64,000 nt of DNA from Mucilaginibacter sp. 44-25 (GCA_001898335.1 MKTS01000004.1:89913-153912), one strand, 5' to 3'; numbered from the stretch's first letter, positions 1 to 8,257 are shown. A program made the numbers and translations. The notes: a model not told the origin generated them from the letters alone.

Positions 1-27
1 ACTTGATTTTTCAAGCTTGTCCGATTC

Positions 28-58
28 GGTAGCCCTAGTTGGGCTCGAACCTGGGACC
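28..58 (-). other. Possible tRNA 3'-end remnant (att-like)
   Basis: On the minus strand this stretch reads like the end of a tRNA: a T-loop (TTCGAGC), the 3' half of a T-stem (CCAAC), an acceptor strand (TAGGGCT) and ACC. The 5' half of the T-stem does not pair (CCAGG against CCAAC), and no D-arm or proper anticodon arm follows, so it is not a working tRNA. Such fragments are typically left at the far end of an element integrated by a tyrosine recombinase into a tRNA gene. The other bases up to 236 hold no gene or further structure that I can support. Confidence 0.3.
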
Positions 59-236
59 ATGATTTTTAAATATTTGTAATTGGCTGATTTTAACTACTTT
101 TGTAAAGTCAGAGAGGTGAATCCCCAAAAACGGGCACCATGCCTTTTGTGTGCCTCATAAGTAATTGATATACAGTTATAAATAGAGATATGAGTGTAGC
201 CCAAGTGGGCGCACTGAGTAGACAGTATCTACACGT

Positions 237-270
237 AAAAACCCTCTAATAACTTATTTAGAGGGTTTTT
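237..270. terminator. Bidirectional hairpin terminator
   Basis: A 13-bp perfect stem (AAAAACCCTCTAA paired with TTAGAGGGTTTTT) has an 8-nt loop and A/T tracts on both flanks. It lies 3' of the minus-strand stress operon that ends at 363 and could stop transcription from either side. Confidence 0.75.
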
Positions 271-362
271 TATTATCTACTCTTACCCAAACAAAGCCAA
301 GCCTTTTTCCCTTGTGATTTACGCGGGGCTTAAGGATAGTTACGTTTAGGTTCTAACGGCGA

Positions 363-995
363 TCACTTATATTCGATCACAAACTCTTCAACCGGGTTGC
401 GTACTTTTTTCATTGACGCAAGCCAATCGTTCTCGTCGCGGTAGCCTAAATATAACAAGGTTACGCTTTTGAGTCCTTTTTGCTTAAGGTTCAGCAATTC
501 ATCAACAAGCGCATTGTTAAAACCTTCCGCGGGAGTGCTGTCTACCTTAAGTTCTGCAGCTTGTGCAATAGCCATTGCGAAGGCGATGTATGATTGCCTT
601 GCGGTGTGCACAAAGTTTTCCTCTGCAGTTTCATTCAGATAAAGGTTTTTAATCTTATCCGTGTAGCTGCCAAATCTTCCGCGTGGCAAATCTCTTTCGT
701 CGGTAATGCGGTCATAAATCGTATCTATCCGTTCTGCGGTATATCTGTCCCAAGCCGCAAATACAAGTACGTGCGAGCAATCGACCATTACCTCGGGATT
801 AAGCGAACTTGGTGCAAGCTTTTCTTTAATATCCTGATTGGATACCACAAGCACCCGAAACTGCTGCAAACCTGAAGAGGTTGGCGCCAATCGGGCGGCT
901 TCTATAATTTTATCAACATCTTCCTGACTCACTTTTTTAGTCGGGTCATATTTTTTAGTGGCATATCGCCACTTTAAATCATCTATTAATGACAT
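363..995 (-). CDS. NfsB-type nitroreductase / NAD(P)H-dependent oxidoreductase
   Basis: A 210-residue flavoprotein of the nitroreductase family, expected to bind FMN as a homodimer and reduce quinones or nitro compounds with NAD(P)H. The N-terminal RYATKKYD and the SSGLQ segment match the FMN-binding start of NfsB/YfkO-like proteins, and the length is normal for the family. It is the last gene of a same-strand run that starts with an OhrR-like regulator at 3030, 56 nt after ohr, so it probably belongs to the same thiol/electrophile stress response. The physiological substrate cannot be read from sequence. Confidence 0.88.
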   Translation of the reverse strand: MSLIDDLKWRYATKKYDPTKKVSQEDVDKIIEAARLAPTSSGLQQFRVLVVSNQDIKEKLAPSSLNPEVMVDCSHVLVFAAWDRYTAERIDTIYDRITDERDLPRGRFGSYTDKIKNLYLNETAEENFVHTARQSYIAFAMAIAQAAELKVDSTPAEGFNNALVDELLNLKQKGLKSVTLLYLGYRDENDWLASMKKVRNPVEEFVIEYK

Positions 996-1051
996 TTTTA
1001 TAAATTTTAGAAACAGCTGACTTGAATAATTTCAAGCCAGCTGTAGAAATT

Positions 1052-1474
1052 TTATTGATTTGTAACTGCTAATTTAACTTCAACGTTACCACGTGTAGCG
1101 TTAGAGTATGGGCACACCTGGTGTGCTTTAGCTACCAGTTCGTTAGCCTTATCCAAATCAATTTCTTTGATGTTTACATCAAGCTCTACCGCCAGTCCAA
1201 AACCACCGGCGTCGTTTTGTCCGATACTTACTTTCGCGGTTACTATGGTACCGCCAGTAGTAACTTTTTCCTGTTTGATCACTAAGTTTAGTGCACTATC
1301 AAAACAGGCGGCATAACCTGCCGCGAACAATTGCTCGGGGTTGGTATAGTCGTCATTAGCACCGCCAAGCGCTTTAGGCATCCTGACCTCCAGATTTAAC
1401 ACACCGTTACTACTTTGTACATGGCCATTACGGCCTCCGGTCGCGGTTGCATCCGCGGTATATAATGTTTTCAT
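1052..1474 (-). CDS. ohr: Organic hydroperoxide resistance protein (Ohr/OsmC family)
   Basis: A 140-residue thiol peroxidase that reduces organic hydroperoxides. The two redox cysteines are visible: Cys57 in the AACF context and Cys121 in VCPYSNATRGN, the C-terminal Ohr signature. An N-terminal Arg (residue 15 or 31) could orient the catalytic Cys. Length and cysteine spacing fit Ohr rather than OsmC. It lies 26 nt downstream of a DJ-1/PfpI gene, in the run headed by an OhrR-type MarR regulator, which is the usual partner and repressor of ohr. Confidence 0.93.
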   Translation of the reverse strand: MKTLYTADATATGGRNGHVQSSNGVLNLEVRMPKALGGANDDYTNPEQLFAAGYAACFDSALNLVIKQEKVTTGGTIVTAKVSIGQNDAGGFGLAVELDVNIKEIDLDKANELVAKAHQVCPYSNATRGNVEVKLAVTNQ

Positions 1475-1500
1475 TTTTCTGTTTTTATATAAAGCAACTG

Positions 1501-2178
1501 TTATTTTAAACGGTCGATCATTTTTTCAGCAACACTTTCTGAAGATGCCGGATTTTGGCCGGTGATCAGTAACCCGTCTTCAACCACATGTACACCCCAG
1601 TCATCTACTTTGCTATAGTTTCCACCCAGGTTTTTCAGTTCATTTTCAACTAAAAAAGGCACCACATCGGTAAGTTTAACGGCCGCTTCTTCTGTATTAG
1701 AAAAACCGGTAACATTTTTACCTTTTACAAACGGCTCTCCGTTTTCAAACTTCACATTTTTGAAAGCCCCGGGTGCATGGCAAACCGCCCCTACTAATTT
1801 GCCGCTGTTATAAAAATCGAGTATCAACTGAGCCGATTTTGTATCATTGGCCAAATCCCAAAGCGGACCATGACCACCCGGATAAAAGATAGCATCAAAA
1901 TCTGACGCATTCATTTCATGAAGCTTATGGGTATGAGTAATAACATCCTGCACTTTAGCATCACTATAATAGCGTTTGGTAGCATCAGTTTGTGCAGATG
2001 GCGCTTCGCTGTTAGGATCAATAGGTGCCTGCCCACCTTTAGGGGTGGCTACTGTAACCTCGTATCCAGCGTCGGTAAATTTGTAATAAGGTGCAGCGAA
2101 TTCTTCTACCCAAAAACCTGTTTTGTGGCCGGTATCGCCAAGTTTGTCATGTGAAGTAACTACAAATAAAATTTTCAT
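1501..2178 (-). CDS. DJ-1/PfpI family protein (Hsp31-like, class I GATase fold)
   Basis: A 225-residue protein of the DJ-1/PfpI superfamily. The nucleophile elbow is GAVCHAPG with Cys133 and His134, and an acidic pair in FWVEEFAAPY (residues 25-26) supplies the Glu that pairs with the Cys. The segment YPGGHGPLWDL (about 99-109) is typical of the Hsp31/YhbO-like branch. Members act as glyoxalase III, deglycase or chaperones. In this operon a role in detoxifying reactive carbonyls is likely but inferred. Confidence 0.9.
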   Translation of the reverse strand: MKILFVVTSHDKLGDTGHKTGFWVEEFAAPYYKFTDAGYEVTVATPKGGQAPIDPNSEAPSAQTDATKRYYSDAKVQDVITHTHKLHEMNASDFDAIFYPGGHGPLWDLANDTKSAQLILDFYNSGKLVGAVCHAPGAFKNVKFENGEPFVKGKNVTGFSNTEEAAVKLTDVVPFLVENELKNLGGNYSKVDDWGVHVVEDGLLITGQNPASSESVAEKMIDRLK

Positions 2179-2202
2179 TGGTGGATTTTTTTAATGATAT
2201 AA

Positions 2203-2604
2203 TTAATGATTTTTCTTGGTGAGCGCATTGGTACTCCATAGCGCCCATAGGATAAGGATCGGCTGAAAAAAAAGCCTTATAAACCTTGCCTTGTCGGTAT
2301 TAAGGCCGAAAGCATCAGCTTTATTAACGTACTGCGATATATTGCCAGGAAAGATCAGTATAAAGAAAACGGCCGCGGTGATGCCTACCCACTTTTTATA
2401 CCGAACCTCGAAAATGAGTGCTAAACCCAAACTGATCTCTATTATTCCGGATAGGATAACCGTCAAATCCGGATCAACAGGGAGCCACCCGGGCACCTGT
2501 GCTAAAAACTCTGACCGGTTAAACGTAAGGTGACTTACACCGGCGAAAGTCAAAAAGGCACCCAGAATAATGCGGGCAATATTTTGTGTTTTTACTGTGC
2601 GCAT
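2203..2604 (-). CDS. DoxX family membrane protein
   Basis: A 133-residue protein with four predicted membrane segments and the DoxX-type start (ARIILGAFLTFAGVSHL). DoxX proteins are small inner-membrane proteins often found in redox-stress operons; the biochemical role of this subgroup is unsettled. Its ATG follows directly on the TAA of the upstream MarR gene (TAAATG, no gap), so the two are almost certainly co-translated. The DJ-1/PfpI gene starts 24 nt further on. Confidence 0.85.
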   Translation of the reverse strand: MRTVKTQNIARIILGAFLTFAGVSHLTFNRSEFLAQVPGWLPVDPDLTVILSGIIEISLGLALIFEVRYKKWVGITAAVFFILIFPGNISQYVNKADAFGLNTDKARFIRLFFQPILILWALWSTNALTKKNH

Positions 2605-3030
2605 TTATTTTGCTAAAGCTTTATTTAACAGTACCTTAAGTTGACTCAATTCATCTACGGATATATTCGAACATCGAATCAATTCCATTGGGATGTGCTT
2701 TGCGCTTTCTTTCAATTTAATTCCTGAGGCTGTCAAAGAGATCATAACTATCCGTTCATCGAGTTTGCCACGTGTTCTGTTTACAAGGCCTTTTTGTTCT
2801 AATCTTTTTAATAATGGCGTAAGCGTGCCGGTGTCCAGATATAGTTTCTCGCCTAATTGATTTACCGTTTGCTCTCTGTGCTCCCAAAGAACCATTAATA
2901 CCAGATATTGTGGATAGGTAATATCCAGTTGAGCAAGCAACGGCCTGTAAAGATTGGTCAGGTTCCTGGAGAATGCGTATGCCGGGAAACAGATCTGATC
3001 TTCAAGCTTTAACAAATTTTCCATATCCAT
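2605..3030 (-). CDS. ohrR: MarR-family regulator, OhrR-like
   Basis: A 141-residue winged-helix regulator. Near the N-terminus is DQICFPAYAFSR, where Cys14 lines up with the reactive cysteine of OhrR sensors. The helix-turn-helix is around residues 55-80 (TVNQLGEKLYLDTGTLTPLLKRLEQKGLV) and the wing contains RTRGKLDER. Oxidation of the Cys by organic peroxide releases OhrR from DNA. As first gene of the run to 363 it probably represses itself, DoxX, PfpI, ohr and the nitroreductase. Translation could start at Met1 or Met3. I found no clear operator palindrome. Confidence 0.88.
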   Translation of the reverse strand: MDMENLLKLEDQICFPAYAFSRNLTNLYRPLLAQLDITYPQYLVLMVLWEHREQTVNQLGEKLYLDTGTLTPLLKRLEQKGLVNRTRGKLDERIVMISLTASGIKLKESAKHIPMELIRCSNISVDELSQLKVLLNKALAK

Positions 3031-3135
3031 TTAACGTTATATATCAAAAAATGTTTTGCACAATATAATTTTTCACAACATTACTTAATGTTAATCGATA
3101 GGTGGCAGGATATATTTATTTTTCCTTAGCTACTA

Positions 3136-3163
3136 TTGGTAAAAACTGTTAAAAATATATTTG
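3136..3163 (+). promoter_or_regulatory. Bacteroidota-type promoter for the VIT-family gene
   Basis: The element TATATTTG at 3156-3163 fits the Bacteroidota -7 consensus TAnnTTTG. An ATTG ends 17 nt upstream (TTG 3136-3138), slightly closer than the usual 19-21. The gene starts 61 nt downstream. The match is by eye. Confidence 0.5.
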
Positions 3164-3224
3164 CTTTTGAAAACGAATTATCTTTATAGCTTTAAGCACT
3201 CACATTAGCTGAAACATCAAGAAT

Positions 3225-3932
3225 ATGTCTGCAAATAAGATACAAAAAATAGAAGATCATTTCATATACAGAATTGGCTGGTTACGCGCAGGGGTGTTGG
3301 GTGCCAATGATGGCATATTATCAACTACAAGTTTGGTGATTGGTGTTGCGGCGGCCACATCAGACAGAGGCACTATTGCTTTAACCGCATTATCGGGTTT
3401 AATTGCGGGCGCTATGTCTATGGCGGCAGGTGAGTATGTTTCTGTAAGCTCACAGGAAGAAACCGAAAAAGCTGACATTGCCCGTGAAAAGGCTGAACTT
3501 CGGGATATGCCAGAGCAAGAACTACAGGAAATTATTGAGATTTATAAAGGTAGAGGTTTAAATGCTGCTCTCGCTGAAGAAGTTGCTGTTGCACTTACCA
3601 AACATAATGCTTTAGAGACTCACCTGCGCGACGAACTCGGCATGACAGAGATTTCAGCGGCCAATCCATTACAAGCTGCTTTGGCTTCTTTCGTTTCCTT
3701 TATTATAGGGGCAATATTGCCTTTGCTTGTAGCCTTTCTGGCGCCATTGAAAGCCATGGTCTTGTGGCAATACGTTTGTTCTATCCTATTTCTAATGGTA
3801 TTAGGTGGTATTTCTGCAAAGACAGGCGGAGCACCTGTTGCCAAGGGGGTAATTAAAGTATGCCTATGGGGAACTATTGCAATGGCTACAACGGCATTGA
3901 TAGGTCATCTGTTTGGAACACACATCGTTTAA
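3225..3932 (+). CDS. VIT1/CCC1-family iron/manganese transporter
   Basis: A 235-residue membrane protein of the VIT family, with five predicted membrane helices in the usual order. The first helix carries RAGVLGANDGILST, the family signature, and helix two ends in MSMAAGEYVSVSSQ. The cytoplasmic stretch (about 80-145) is rich in Glu (QEETEKADIAREKAELRDMPEQELQEI) and corresponds to the metal-binding domain of VIT1. Expected role is moving Fe2+ or Mn2+ out of the cytoplasm. It is transcribed away from the OhrR operon, which would suit oxidative-stress control of iron, but that link is inference. Confidence 0.92.
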   Translation: MSANKIQKIEDHFIYRIGWLRAGVLGANDGILSTTSLVIGVAAATSDRGTIALTALSGLIAGAMSMAAGEYVSVSSQEETEKADIAREKAELRDMPEQELQEIIEIYKGRGLNAALAEEVAVALTKHNALETHLRDELGMTEISAANPLQAALASFVSFIIGAILPLLVAFLAPLKAMVLWQYVCSILFLMVLGGISAKTGGAPVAKGVIKVCLWGTIAMATTALIGHLFGTHIV

Positions 3933-4063
3933 ATATTCATTTGTAAACATAAAATCTATTGAAAGGATCAGGCATAAAATCTTAGGAAATTAAGCTTAGT
4001 ATTAAATAAAGGCTATAAAACCAATTCAGCGGATACACGTTTTTAGGATCATAACTCCACACC

Positions 4064-4600
4064 ATGAGAAATAAAAACTTATTTGCCGGTATTGCAGGCT
4101 TGGCCGTTGCAGCTATTTGTTTAAGCATGTCATCTTGTGTATCTATACCAAAAGGCGCCCGGGCTGTCCGTCCGTTTAAAAAGTACAAGTATTTAGGCAC
4201 CTGGTATGAGATTGCCCGCATGGATTTTAAGTTTGAACGTGACCTGGAAAAAGTTACGGCCAATTACTCTTTAAAAGACGATGACGTAATTAAAGTGGTG
4301 AACCGTGGATATAATCCTAAAAAGGGTGAGTGGAAAGAAAGCGTGGGAAAAGCTAAATTAGTTGGAGATACCACAGAAGCCCGGCTAAAAGTTTCTTTCT
4401 TTGGCCCCTTTTATGCCGGTTATAACGTAATCGCTATTGACCCGGACTATCAATACGCTCTCGTTGCCGGGAACAACCTCAAATACTTATGGCTGCTATC
4501 AAGAGATAAAACAATGCCAAAATCGGTAATTGATCAATACCTTAAAAAAGCGGCTGCTTTAGGATATAATGTCAAAGACCTGGTTTGGACCCGCCAGTAA
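4064..4600 (+). CDS. blc: Outer-membrane lipocalin (Blc/ApoD type)
   Basis: A 178-residue lipoprotein. The signal peptide ends in a lipobox (LSMSSC, Cys25). The lipocalin core opens with KYLGTWYEIARMDFKFERDL, the GxW motif region of Blc-type bacterial lipocalins, and ends with LSRDKTMP. Blc binds lysophospholipids or fatty acids at the inner face of the outer membrane. It stands alone, with 131 nt before it and 106 nt after, and no operon partner is evident. Confidence 0.92.
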   Translation: MRNKNLFAGIAGLAVAAICLSMSSCVSIPKGARAVRPFKKYKYLGTWYEIARMDFKFERDLEKVTANYSLKDDDVIKVVNRGYNPKKGEWKESVGKAKLVGDTTEARLKVSFFGPFYAGYNVIAIDPDYQYALVAGNNLKYLWLLSRDKTMPKSVIDQYLKKAAALGYNVKDLVWTRQ

Positions 4601-4706
4601 ATTCAGTCTTATAGCTATCATCAAAACAATAGCAATATTTTTTTGTCCAAAAATACTATGCATGCATAGTATTTTCCTATATTTACACATCCACTCATGG
4701 TAACCA

Positions 4707-6302
4707 ATGGAAAACTTACTAAAGGAACTTTCGGAACGGCTTAGCCAGGTAAAGCTTGGCGGCGGGGCCAAAAAAATGGCTGCGCATAAATCTAAAGGTA
4801 AAATGACGGCCAGGGAACGTATTGACTACCTGGTTGATGACGCGTCTGAACAACTGGAGATCGGTGCTTTTGCAGGCGATAACATGTACGCAGAAGATGG
4901 CGGATGCCCGGGTGGTGGAGTAGTTACAGTAATGGGCTATGTAAAAGGCCGCCTTTGCATAATCGTGTCTAACGATGCAACGGTAAAGGCAGGTGCCTGG
5001 TTTCCAATCACTACCAAGAAAATTCTGCGAGCGCAGGAAATAGCCATGGAAAACCGGCTACCGATCATTTATCTGGTTGATAGCGCCGGGGTTTACCTGC
5101 CCATGCAGGATGAGGTTTTTCCTGATAAAGAACATTTCGGCCGCATTTTCAGGAACAATGCACGCATGTCGTCAATAGGTGTGATACAAATATCTGCTAT
5201 TATGGGGAGCTGTGTTGCAGGTGGTGCCTATTTACCCATCATGTCAGACTATGCTTTTATAGTTGAAGGTACAGGCTCTGTTTTCCTGGCCGGCTCCTAC
5301 CTCGTTAAATCGGCCATTGGCGAAACCGTGGATAACGAAACGCTTGGCGGGGCCAGTACCCATTCGGAAATTTCAGGCGTTACGGATAATAAGTATCCCG
5401 ACGACGCATCCTGCCTCGACGCCATCAAAAAAATATTCGACAAAGCGGGGCACAATGATAAAGCAGGATTCGACCGCGTTGAACCCATCCTACCAAAAAA
5501 GAAGCCAACTGAAATATACAGCATCCTTCCGCTTGACCGTACCAAACCATATGACATGCTCGACATTATTGAGCGGCTTGTAGACAATTCTGAGTTTGAA
5601 CAATACAAAGAACTGTATGGCAAAACCATCATATGCGGCTTAGGGCGTATAAACGGCTGGGCCGTTGGTATTGTAGCCAATCAACGCAAAATGGTGAAAT
5701 CCAAACAAGGCGAAATGCAAATGGGCGGTGTCATCTATTCCGATTCGGCAGATAAAGCGGCGCGCTTTATTATGAATTGTAACCAGCAAAAGATACCCCT
5801 GGTTTTTCTGCAGGATGTAAGCGGCTTTATGGTGGGCAGCCGTTCTGAGCATGGCGGCATTATTAAAGATGGCGCTAAAATGGTATCTGCAATGGCTAAT
5901 TCGGTTGTGCCAAAATTCACCTTTATTATTGGCAATTCATACGGTGCCGGAAACTATGCCATGTGCGGCAAAGCTTATGATCCGCGGTTGATCTACTCCT
6001 GGGTAACAGGGCAAATGGCTGTAATGAGCGGCGCTTCAGCCGCTAAAACCCTATTGCAGATACAGGAAGCCGCTTTAAAAAGCAAAGGCATTGAAGTTGA
6101 CCCGCAGAAAGAGCAGGAACTTCTTGAAGATATCACCCGTAAATATAATAACGAATTAAGCCCCTACTATGCCGCCGCCCGTTTGTGGACAGATGGTGTG
6201 ATAGATCCGCAGGAAACGCGCAAGATCATCTCTATGGGTATTGAAGCGGCTAACCACGCTCCTATTACCGAACGCTACAATGTAGGTGTGATACAAACCT
6301 GA
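4707..6302 (+). CDS. Acyl-CoA carboxylase beta (carboxyltransferase) subunit, MccB-like
   Basis: A 531-residue carboxyltransferase of the biotin-dependent acyl-CoA carboxylase family. The N-terminal half includes YLVDSAGVYLPMQDEVFPDKEHFGRIF, close to the methylcrotonyl-CoA carboxylase beta hallmark. The C-terminal half has GGIIKDGAKMVSAMANS and GNSYGAGNYAMCGKAYDP, which form the acyl-CoA/biotin site. It transfers CO2 from carboxybiotin to an acyl-CoA. The adjacent acyl-CoA dehydrogenase (28 nt) suggests leucine/branched-chain or related acyl-CoA breakdown. No biotin carboxylase subunit lies in the window, so that partner must be encoded elsewhere. Propionyl-CoA carboxylase activity is the main alternative. 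Confidence 0.88.
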   Translation: MENLLKELSERLSQVKLGGGAKKMAAHKSKGKMTARERIDYLVDDASEQLEIGAFAGDNMYAEDGGCPGGGVVTVMGYVKGRLCIIVSNDATVKAGAWFPITTKKILRAQEIAMENRLPIIYLVDSAGVYLPMQDEVFPDKEHFGRIFRNNARMSSIGVIQISAIMGSCVAGGAYLPIMSDYAFIVEGTGSVFLAGSYLVKSAIGETVDNETLGGASTHSEISGVTDNKYPDDASCLDAIKKIFDKAGHNDKAGFDRVEPILPKKKPTEIYSILPLDRTKPYDMLDIIERLVDNSEFEQYKELYGKTIICGLGRINGWAVGIVANQRKMVKSKQGEMQMGGVIYSDSADKAARFIMNCNQQKIPLVFLQDVSGFMVGSRSEHGGIIKDGAKMVSAMANSVVPKFTFIIGNSYGAGNYAMCGKAYDPRLIYSWVTGQMAVMSGASAAKTLLQIQEAALKSKGIEVDPQKEQELLEDITRKYNNELSPYYAAARLWTDGVIDPQETRKIISMGIEAANHAPITERYNVGVIQT

Positions 6303-6330
6303 TTTTACTGACCAACCAATTATATAACCA

Positions 6331-7482
6331 ATGATGAATTTTGATATAACAGCCGGCGAACAGTTGGCCATGATAAAGCAAAGCGCTAAAGAGTTTGCTG
6401 AACAATACATACGCCCCCATGTAATGGACTGGGACGAACGCCAGTACTTCCCTGCCGACTTGTTTCACCAACTTGGTGAATACGGATTTATGGGCATATT
6501 GGTACCCGAGCAATATGGTGGCAGCGGGTTAGATTACCAAACCTACGTTACCGTTATTGACGAAATTTCGCAGGTATGCGGCTCTATCGGCCTTTCTTTA
6601 GCCGCTCATAACTCCCTCTGCACCAACCATATACTGATGTTTGGCAATGAGGAGCAAAAACATAAATACCTGCCTAAACTGGCCAGCGGGCAGTGGATAG
6701 GTGCCTGGGGCTTAACAGAAACAGGCACCGGCTCTGATGCCGGCGGCATGAGCACCATCGCCGTAAAAGATGGCGACCATTGGGTACTTAACGGTTCTAA
6801 AAATTTTATTACCCACGCCATAAGCGGTGATGTTGCCGTTGTAATTGTACGTACCGGCGAAAAGGGCGACTCACACGGCATGACCGCCTTTGTTGTTGAA
6901 AAAGGAACGCCGGGTTTTACCGCCGGAAAAAAAGAGAATAAAATGGGGATGCGTGCGTCTGAAACCGCATGCCTTTTCTTTGATAATTGCCGGGTACCCG
7001 CAGCCAATGTTTTAGGTGAAGTGGGCGATGGCTTTATCCAATCCTTAAAAGTATTGGATGGCGGCCGCATCTCTATCGCCGCGTTATCATTGGGCATTGC
7101 CAAAGGCGCCTACAAAGCAGCCATTGCTTATGCTAAGGAACGCGAACAATTTGGTAAGCCTATTGCCCAATTCCAGGCCATAGCATTTAAACTGGCAGAT
7201 ATGGCTACTAAAATTGAAGCAGCCGAACTATTGATACGCAAGGCCGGAAACCTGAAAGACAGCGGACAAAAATCTACCAAGTTATCGGCTATGGCTAAAT
7301 ATTATGCATCAGAAATTTGTGTAGAGGTAGCTAACGAAGGCGTGCAGATACATGGTGGTTATGGCTATACCAAAGACTACCCCGCCGAAAAATATTACCG
7401 CGATGCCAAGCTCTGCACCATAGGCGAAGGCACTTCGGAGATACAAAAAGTAGTTATCTCCAGGTTATTGATGGAAGAATAA
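6331..7482 (+). CDS. Acyl-CoA dehydrogenase
   Basis: A 383-residue FAD enzyme oxidising acyl-CoA to enoyl-CoA. Both family signatures are present: GAWGLTETGTGSDAGG (about residues 129-144) and QIHGGYGYTKDYPAEKYYRD near the C-terminus. The catalytic base is Glu366 in CTIGEGTSEIQ, the short-chain/butyryl position. It follows the carboxyltransferase gene by 28 nt, so the two are likely one operon ending at the hairpin at 7505-7550. Whether it acts on isovaleryl-, butyryl- or another acyl-CoA cannot be decided by eye. Confidence 0.92.
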   Translation: MMNFDITAGEQLAMIKQSAKEFAEQYIRPHVMDWDERQYFPADLFHQLGEYGFMGILVPEQYGGSGLDYQTYVTVIDEISQVCGSIGLSLAAHNSLCTNHILMFGNEEQKHKYLPKLASGQWIGAWGLTETGTGSDAGGMSTIAVKDGDHWVLNGSKNFITHAISGDVAVVIVRTGEKGDSHGMTAFVVEKGTPGFTAGKKENKMGMRASETACLFFDNCRVPAANVLGEVGDGFIQSLKVLDGGRISIAALSLGIAKGAYKAAIAYAKEREQFGKPIAQFQAIAFKLADMATKIEAAELLIRKAGNLKDSGQKSTKLSAMAKYYASEICVEVANEGVQIHGGYGYTKDYPAEKYYRDAKLCTIGEGTSEIQKVVISRLLMEE

Positions 7483-7504
7483 GTCCCCGCCTGATCGTTA
7501 GAAG

Positions 7505-7550
7505 AAAAAAAAGCCGCCTCTCAACTTGCTTAGAGAGGCGGCTTTTTTTT
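7505..7550. terminator. Bidirectional terminator between convergent genes
   Basis: An 18-bp stem with a GC core (GCCGCCTCTC / GAGAGGCGGC) and flanking A8/T8 tracts has a 10-nt loop. It serves the acyl-CoA dehydrogenase gene on the plus strand and the SDR gene on the minus strand, whose stop codon overlaps the right arm. Confidence 0.92.
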
Positions 7551-8145
7551 ACAACACCTTATACACCTGGCCGGTTTGCCCTCCAAGCACACTTTTCACA
7601 TAAGCCTGCGCTACGCGGTGCATACTTACCGGGATGTGGCCTTTAAAGTATGGGAAATAAGCGGGCGACTCTTCTACAACGCCCGGGGCAACGGTATTGA
7701 TGCGGACACCATTCTCCAGCTCTATGGCGGCACCTTTAACAAATGAGTCTAAGGCGCCGTTTGCCGTGCCCGCTGCGGCGGCCAATGGTACGGGGTCGTC
7801 GGCTAAGCTGCCGGAGGTTAGGGTGAACGAGCCTTTTGGGTTAATGTAGTGCTGACCGATGAGTACCAGGTTCACCTGCCCCATCAGCTTGCTATCGATA
7901 CCTACGCGCATGTTAGCTTCGGTCATGTCTTTTAGCGGACCAAAGTGGGCATCGCCGGTGGTGCTTACCAGGGCATCGAACGGACCAACCTGCTCAAACA
8001 GGTTTTTGATGGAGGCCGCGTCTGCAATGTTTACCTGGTAGTCGCCGGATTTTGAGCCTACCCTGATGATCTCGTTACCCTCTGCCAGTGCGTTTACTAC
8101 GTGTTTACCAATGGTGCCCGATGCACCTATCACTATAATTTTCAT
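7549..8145 (-). CDS. Atypical short-chain dehydrogenase/reductase
   Basis: A 198-residue Rossmann-fold protein beginning MKIIVIGASGTIGKHV, an NAD(P)-binding GxxGxxG. The SDR Ser is present (LTSGSL), but where classical SDRs have YxxxK this protein reads AGTANGAL, so the catalytic Tyr and Lys appear replaced. It may still bind NADP, but its chemistry is unclear. I chose the ATG at 8145: the reading frame continues 18 codons upstream, but that part covers the promoter. It is divergent from an HxlR regulator, which probably controls it in response to an electrophile. Confidence 0.82.
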   Translation of the reverse strand: MKIIVIGASGTIGKHVVNALAEGNEIIRVGSKSGDYQVNIADAASIKNLFEQVGPFDALVSTTGDAHFGPLKDMTEANMRVGIDSKLMGQVNLVLIGQHYINPKGSFTLTSGSLADDPVPLAAAAGTANGALDSFVKGAAIELENGVRINTVAPGVVEESPAYFPYFKGHIPVSMHRVAQAYVKSVLGGQTGQVYKVL

Positions 8146-8163
8146 ATGGTTATCTCTTTTGTT

Positions 8164-8195
8164 TTTGACAAATGTATCCCGATACTGTACTTTTG
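8164..8195 (+). promoter_or_regulatory. Promoter for the HxlR gene
   Basis: TTTG at 8164-8167 is followed after 20 nt by TACTTTTG at 8188-8195, a full match to the Bacteroidota -33/-7 pair. It is interleaved with the opposing SDR promoter. Confidence 0.7.
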
Positions 8196-8200
8196 TCAAG
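8169..8200 (-). promoter_or_regulatory. Promoter for the SDR gene
   Basis: Reading the minus strand, CTTG (8197-8200) is followed after 20 nt by TACATTTG (8169-8176), again a full consensus -7. The -7 of each promoter lies beside the -33 of the other. The shared stretch carries an inverted repeat with arms TTGACAAA and TTTTGTCAA, a likely HxlR operator. Confidence 0.7.
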
Positions 8201-8257
8201 TAGTTACCTTTTTGTCTACTAATAACAATTTGGTAGTAATTGTTTGTACGTAAAGCT

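Noticed and set aside
61..150. Continuation of a complete tRNA next to the T-arm remnant
   Set aside because: A CTGA...GTCAG-like pairing exists but with an overlong loop, and no D-arm or matching acceptor 5' strand can be found.
3031..3120. An OhrR operator upstream of the stress operon
   Set aside because: The region has TTGTG repeats (TTGTGAAAA and TTGTGCAAA) but no convincing palindrome like the known OhrR boxes.
8146..8199. An 18-codon N-terminal extension of the SDR
   Set aside because: It runs through the promoter/operator and precedes the obvious Rossmann start MKIIVIGASG.
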